Shown: positions 38,755-42,571 of the stretch, piece after piece
Position numbering within the stretch: the stretch's first letter is position 1
How the letters are laid out: the number at the start of each line of letters is the position of its first letter
From: Anaerolineae bacterium CG2_30_57_67
Lineage (GTDB): Bacteria; Chloroflexota; Anaerolineae; Anaerolineales; Villigracilaceae
Direction: 5' to 3'
Length of the DNA: 42,571 nt
NCBI GenBank assembly: GCA_001872455.1
Contig: MNXJ01000087.1
Span: 1-42,571 of the forward strand
Program-made: the position numbers and the translations under genes
The notes under the pieces: model-generated
The model's input: the letters and a program-made list of their open reading frames with translations, nothing else
What the model was told of the DNA's origin: nothing
Databases searched by the model: none

Positions 38755-41306
38755 CATTCATCGTTCTGCATTCTACCTACGCTCCATCTTTCACTAGTAC
38801 CGGAAAGTTCCGGCACTAGCCTTTCCAGCAGCGCCAGCGACTCGGCTTTGCCGCCAGCGCCATTTTCGCCGCCGGGGCCAACGCAGGACGGACAGCCGTC
38901 CGCGCAAGGACAGGCGCGCACGACTTCCAGCGCACGCTTCAGCAGGTCAGCGCGCAGATGAAATAATTTCTCGCTGAAGCCAATCCCCGCCGGGATGAGT
39001 TCGTAAAATATGACCGCCGGGTTGGGAAAAGATTCGCTTGCCTGCGCTTCGATGTGAACGCCCAAGTCGCCGGGGTCGCACAGCAAAAAAAGTGGCGCCA
39101 ACTGCCCCAGCGCATATCCCAGCCCGGCCAACCCGCTGCGAATGCGAACATTTTGCTCGGTCTGATGGTGACAGGCCGGGCAAAGCGTCGTCAGGTTGCT
39201 CATTTGATTGGCTTGGCGGCGGCGCGCTATCAGGTCGCCGCTTTCGCTGCGCAAAAAGGCGCGAAAGGGGATTTTGTGGTGCACGTCATGTTGGCGTGCG
39301 CTGCTTTCAGCCACGCCGCAGTTCTGGCAACGGAAGCCGTCGCGGGCGCGGACTCGTTCTCGCAGTGACGGCCATTCGGGGCCGTACTCGTTGGGCGCGT
39401 TTGTCCACAGGCCGTCTCGGCTGAGCGCATCTACCAGCGCTGGCGCAATTCCCAGCCAGAAGGCGGTTGTTTCCATTTCTTGCGCAGGCAGGTCGAGCGG
39501 CTCCTGCCCCAGGGGTGCGCGCGTTCCCCAGCGGATTTTTTTGTAGCCCATCACTTGAGCGGTCACCTGAACTTTGCCCCAGCCGTGTTCGGCGGTCTGT
39601 TCGCGGCAGGCAAGCAACGTCACACGGGTTTGTTTGACCGGCTCGGTGTAATACTCCAGGCTGACGGCGGTTGCCAGCGCCAGGTGTTTTTCCAGATCGA
39701 GCGTGTGAATAAAAAATTGCTGGCCTTCGTGCAGGTAAACCGCGCCGGGATGCACCATCCACAGTGCGGAGGCGCCATCCACCTCGCCGATGGTTTGCGG
39801 GTGCGCCTCGCTGGTTTGAATGACAACCGTTTCGGGCGAGGCCGAGCGCAGAGAGACGTCCGCCGCTGGATAGGCATCGGCCATCCAAAATATTTTTTCG
39901 GCGGAGGCGTGCGCCTCGCCGTTGGCGCTCAAAAACTGGAGCAATTCTGCCAGCATTTGGGCGGGAACAGTGCCGAAAGCATCGCCGCGCGCGAAAGGCA
40001 ACTCAAACAAGGCGCAGCGCAGGTGATTGAGCAAAATCAGCAGGTGATTGGGGTCAATCAGCGCCTGTTCGGGCGCGCGCCCAAAGAGATAATCGGGATG
40101 ATGCGCCAGGAACTGGTCAAGCGGGTTGGCTGAAGCGATCAAAATGGCGGCGGCGCTTTCTGCTCCGCGCCCGGCGCGCCCGGCCTGTTGAGTCAGGCTG
40201 GCGACGGAGCCGGGGTAGCCCGTCAGCAATGCCGCGCCCAACCCGCCGATATCAATGCCCAATTCGAGGGCGTTGGTAGCAACGACAACTTTTACCGTTC
40301 CCGCGCGCAAACCCCGCTCAATTTCGCGGCGTTGTCCGGGTAAATAGCCGGAGCGGTAGCCGCGAATGTCGCGCGTACCCGTTTGCAAATCGGTCAGCAA
40401 CATCTCCACGCTTCGGCGTGAGCGCGCGAAGACCACCGTCTGCACCTCTGCCGCGTACAGGTCTCGCGCCAGGCGCGCCGCTTCGGATAAAATTCCCTTC
40501 CGCAGGCCGAGGGTTTCGTCCACGACGGGCGGGTTATAAAGCAAAAAATGACGCTCTCCGCACGCTGAACCGTCGCCATCCACCAGCGTTACCGGGGCTT
40601 CGATAAGGTTTTCGGCCAACTCACGCGGGTTGCCGATAGTGGCTGAAGCCAGTAAAAATTGCGGGGTCGCGCCGTAAAACGCGGCCACGCGCTTCAGCCG
40701 CCGGAGAACGTTGGCTACGTGTGAGCCGAATACGCCGCGATAGGTGTGGGTTTCGTCAAGAATGACAAATTTCAGCCCGCTGAAAAACTCGGCCCAGGTG
40801 GTATGGTGCGGCAAAATGCCGGTATGTAGCATGTCGGGGTTGCTGAAGAGCATGCGCGCTTTTTGCCGTATCACTTTGCGCTGAGATTGGGGTGTGTCGC
40901 CGTCGTAGATACAGGGGCGCAGGCTGTCCAGTTGCCCGCTTTCTGTTGAAAACTGCTCATTGATCGTTGCCAACTGGTCTTGCGCCAGGGCTTTCGTTGG
41001 AAAGAGATACAAGGCGCGGGCGGATGGTTTTTCCAGCAAGGTGGCTAGCACAGGCAAATTATAGGCCAGCGTCTTGCCGGATGCGGTTCCGGTGGCGAGA
41101 ATCAGATTGGCGCCGTGGCGGGCGGCGTTCCACGCCTCGGCCTGGTGACTGTAAAGGTGGTCAATTCCCTGCGCCCGAAGACTATCTGCCAGCGCCGCAG
41201 GTAAATCAGCGGGCAGGGGATGCAAATCCGCCGCGTGAGCAGGGGTGACCCGCCACGCGGCGATATTTTCAGCGGTTTGCGGGTCGCTGCGCCAACGTTG
41301 TAACAA
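38754..41306 (-). CDS. MrfA-like DEAD/DEAH helicase with inserted HNH motif
   Basis: 850 residues. Helicase domain 1 has Walker A ATGTASGKT (71-79) and DETH (184-187); domain 2 includes ATNALELGIDIG and QQAGRAGRG. The C-terminal DUF1998-type region ends in a four-Cys zinc site (C799, C801, C805, C808) as in MrfA/YprA. Within that region an HNH-type motif is inserted at about 650-720: C660-x2-C663, H676-H677 and C709-x2-C712-H-H. The start is uncertain: TTG at 41306 lacks a ribosome-binding site, whereas CTG at 41321 has GGAG six bases upstream and adds TLSAL, which fits the family. It follows degV directly, in the same frame. Confidence 0.88.
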   Translation of the reverse strand: MLQRWRSDPQTAENIAAWRVTPAHAADLHPLPADLPAALADSLRAQGIDHLYSHQAEAWNAARHGANLILATGTASGKTLAYNLPVLATLLEKPSARALYLFPTKALAQDQLATINEQFSTESGQLDSLRPCIYDGDTPQSQRKVIRQKARMLFSNPDMLHTGILPHHTTWAEFFSGLKFVILDETHTYRGVFGSHVANVLRRLKRVAAFYGATPQFLLASATIGNPRELAENLIEAPVTLVDGDGSACGERHFLLYNPPVVDETLGLRKGILSEAARLARDLYAAEVQTVVFARSRRSVEMLLTDLQTGTRDIRGYRSGYLPGQRREIERGLRAGTVKVVVATNALELGIDIGGLGAALLTGYPGSVASLTQQAGRAGRGAESAAAILIASANPLDQFLAHHPDYLFGRAPEQALIDPNHLLILLNHLRCALFELPFARGDAFGTVPAQMLAELLQFLSANGEAHASAEKIFWMADAYPAADVSLRSASPETVVIQTSEAHPQTIGEVDGASALWMVHPGAVYLHEGQQFFIHTLDLEKHLALATAVSLEYYTEPVKQTRVTLLACREQTAEHGWGKVQVTAQVMGYKKIRWGTRAPLGQEPLDLPAQEMETTAFWLGIAPALVDALSRDGLWTNAPNEYGPEWPSLRERVRARDGFRCQNCGVAESSARQHDVHHKIPFRAFLRSESGDLIARRRQANQMSNLTTLCPACHHQTEQNVRIRSGLAGLGYALGQLAPLFLLCDPGDLGVHIEAQASESFPNPAVIFYELIPAGIGFSEKLFHLRADLLKRALEVVRACPCADGCPSCVGPGGENGAGGKAESLALLERLVPELSGTSERWSVGRMQNDE

Positions 41307-41324
41307 AGCAGAAAGCGTCAGCGG

Positions 41325-42188
41325 CTACTCCAGCCCATCCATCAGTTTCATTGGCACAACCGCGCAGCCGACAATCCCAGGCCCGGTATGCACGCCCAGC
41401 ACTGGCGAAATGCGCTTGACTTCTATTTTTGCCACGTTTAAGCGTTCTTCGGCCATTTCGGAGAGCATTTCTGCGCCCTGGGCAAAACGGCCATGCAAAA
41501 CCGTCACCCACACGGGTGTCTTTCCGTACGTCTGTACCAGATGGTCGGTCAGCGCTTCAAGCGCCGCAGGGATGGTGCGGGCTTTTGTGACGGTGCTGTA
41601 TTTGCCATCGTTACGATCAACGCGGATGACAGGTTTGAGTTTGAGCAGTGAACCCATCAGCGCTTGTACGCGGCCAATGCGCCCGCCGCGGGCAAGATAT
41701 TCCAGCGTTTCGAGGGTGTAGATGACCTCGGTGTTGGCGCGGATTTCGGTCAGGCGTGTCTGGATTTTATCCATCGTCCAACCGGCCTTATCGGCCAGCG
41801 CCGCCGCCAGCACCTGAAAACGTTCGCCGCCCGAAAGCGTCAGCGTATCCCAAAAATTAACGTCTGCCACGTCCTTGGCCGCCTCGCCGCCGACCCGCGC
41901 CGCGTTGATGGTTCCGCTTAGCCCGGAAGAAATATGAACCGAGAACATTTGCTTGCCGGTTTCGGCCAGTTTGCGGTAGATGTTTTCGAATATGCCGCTG
42001 GATGGCTGGGCGGTGGTTGGGATGACCGGGCGCATGGCTTCGAGCCGGTTGTAAAACTCATCCGCGCTCAAGTCTGACGCGCTGACTTCGCCTTCGGGGA
42101 ATTGAATGTAAAGCGGCACCTGAGTAATTTGCAGGGCTTCCAACTCTTCTGCGCCCAAATCTGCGGCGCAATCGGTGACAATTTTCAT
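41325..42188 (-). CDS. DegV family fatty-acid-binding protein
   Basis: 287 residues. MKIVTDCAADL at the N-terminus, PTTAQPSSGIF, VHISSGLSGTINAAR and LEYLARGGRIG are the usual DegV/FakB signatures; Thr and Ser residues in the second and third hold the fatty-acid carboxylate. It may act as FakB, presenting fatty acids to a FakA kinase, which is not in this window. GAGAAACT precedes the ATG. It heads the operon with the helicase; its TAG stop is 18 bases before the TTG start of that gene. Confidence 0.93.
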   Translation of the reverse strand: MKIVTDCAADLGAEELEALQITQVPLYIQFPEGEVSASDLSADEFYNRLEAMRPVIPTTAQPSSGIFENIYRKLAETGKQMFSVHISSGLSGTINAARVGGEAAKDVADVNFWDTLTLSGGERFQVLAAALADKAGWTMDKIQTRLTEIRANTEVIYTLETLEYLARGGRIGRVQALMGSLLKLKPVIRVDRNDGKYSTVTKARTIPAALEALTDHLVQTYGKTPVWVTVLHGRFAQGAEMLSEMAEERLNVAKIEVKRISPVLGVHTGPGIVGCAVVPMKLMDGLE

Positions 42189-42486
42189 AGTTTCTCGCTT
42201 TCTGTTTGGTTGTCTCTATTTTACACTGAAAGCCACTTTCCGCTCTTTATCAACTGGCTATCAATTTCCGGCGCAGTTGCTTGCTTTCCCCTTCCATCCG
42301 TCGGCGCGGGACAGGGGTTTCTTAAAGTCACGATGCTTTTTATCGCAAATAGTGCGAATTGACGAATGGCGCGGATAACCCCAGTAAAATTTGTGGAATT
42401 TGCTTATTCGTGTTGGAGATTTTTCGACTTTTAAAAAGCCCTGCGGCGGCGGGATTTGGCCTGTGTCCAATTTTTTGTATTAAAAT
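42189..42486. other. Intergenic region upstream of degV
   Basis: About 300 bases with no credible gene. On the complement GTGTAAAATAG near 42218-42228 could be a -10 region for degV. Sequence at 42350-42415 (GCGAATTGACGAATGGCGCG through TTATTCGTG) resembles the arms of the T8-loop hairpin at 36992-37041 in a degenerate form. Confidence 0.45.
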
Positions 42487-42571
42487 CTGATGTTACGCAG
42501 CAAGAACCAGTGGCGCGATATATATGTCGCGGTTGCGCCGCAGAAACCGGAAAATTGAAATTTTAGAGCCG
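42487..42571. repeat. Terminal inverted repeat, right copy
   Basis: Reverse complement of 7-91 with one mismatch. It runs to the last base of the window, so the true extent may be larger. Confidence 0.9.

Noticed and set aside
38754-42188. DegV-helicase read-through fusion across a single TAG
   Set aside because: Both halves are complete proteins, and a Shine-Dalgarno lies just before the stop, so reinitiation is simpler. No selenocysteine- or pyrrolysine-type signal was seen.
42102-42470. Small frames near the right end
   Set aside because: Partly antisense to degV and its leader; no coding features.
1-42571. Prophage, integrative element or insertion sequence
   Set aside because: The terminal inverted repeats suggested it, but no transposase, integrase, relaxase or phage gene is present and most genes are housekeeping.

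Overview
This 42.6 kb window reads like part of a bacterial chromosome, most likely Chloroflexota of the Anaerolineae type. That placement is an inference from gene content and style: a Ser/Thr kinase fused to a PQQ-type propeller, Thr/Pro-rich linkers after membrane anchors, a PDZ-7TM-GAF-PAS adenylate cyclase, and an MrfA/MrfB helicase-nuclease pair. There is no rRNA, tRNA, CRISPR array, transposase, integrase or phage gene. Coding density is high, and genes lie in tight operons with many ATGA overlaps. The first and last 85 bases are inverted copies of one repeat (84 of 85 positions match), so the window is probably bounded by a dispersed repeat.

Layout. 92-3437 (-): five-gene operon of YtxH-like protein, enoyl-CoA hydratase, AAC(3)-family acetyltransferase, arginase and a REC protein. 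3665-5450 (+): panB-panE. 5524-6438 (+): secreted/membrane zinc-ribbon protein. 6471-8935 (+): a decayed respiratory-type locus with a histidine kinase and an NrfD-like subunit that both lack their middle parts, around an intact NarL-type regulator and two small proteins. 8957-11191 (-): NERD-like protein, glycosyltransferase 2, rnhB. 11320-12946 (+): parvulin lipoprotein and an anchored hypothetical. 12936-17579 (-): GAF-GAF-PAS kinase, atypical metallo-beta-lactamase-fold protein, asparaginase, endonuclease III. 17757-19144 (+): HAD phosphatase and lipB.

19526-26929 (+) is a signalling island. A FHA protein with its own promoter and terminator is followed by a six-gene operon of kinase-propeller, PP2C phosphatase, J-domain/VWA fusion, zinc-ribbon/FHA protein, a small protein and an OmpR-type regulator. 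A NarL-type regulator with its own promoter follows. The parts make a plausible cytoplasmic phospho-Thr circuit: writer, eraser, two readers, a chaperone-recruiting VWA scaffold and a transcriptional output. This is my first candidate for an undescribed system.

27012-34545 (-) is a seven-gene operon: PDZ-7TM-GAF-PAS adenylate cyclase, HET-C-like protein, YqeY, PgpH-like HD phosphodiesterase, YbeY, diacylglycerol/undecaprenol kinase and an endonuclease IV family protein. 34660-35903 (+): cobalamin adenosyltransferase and DUF554 protein. 36016-36720 (-): DsbA-like oxidoreductase. 37147-42188 (-): DegV, MrfA-like helicase, a small membrane protein and an MrfB-like exonuclease. The helicase carries an inserted HNH nuclease motif, the second candidate. 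Several intergenic regions hold dispersed hairpin repeats, bidirectional terminators and, at two genes, a TATAAT box so close to the ATG that the message is probably leaderless.
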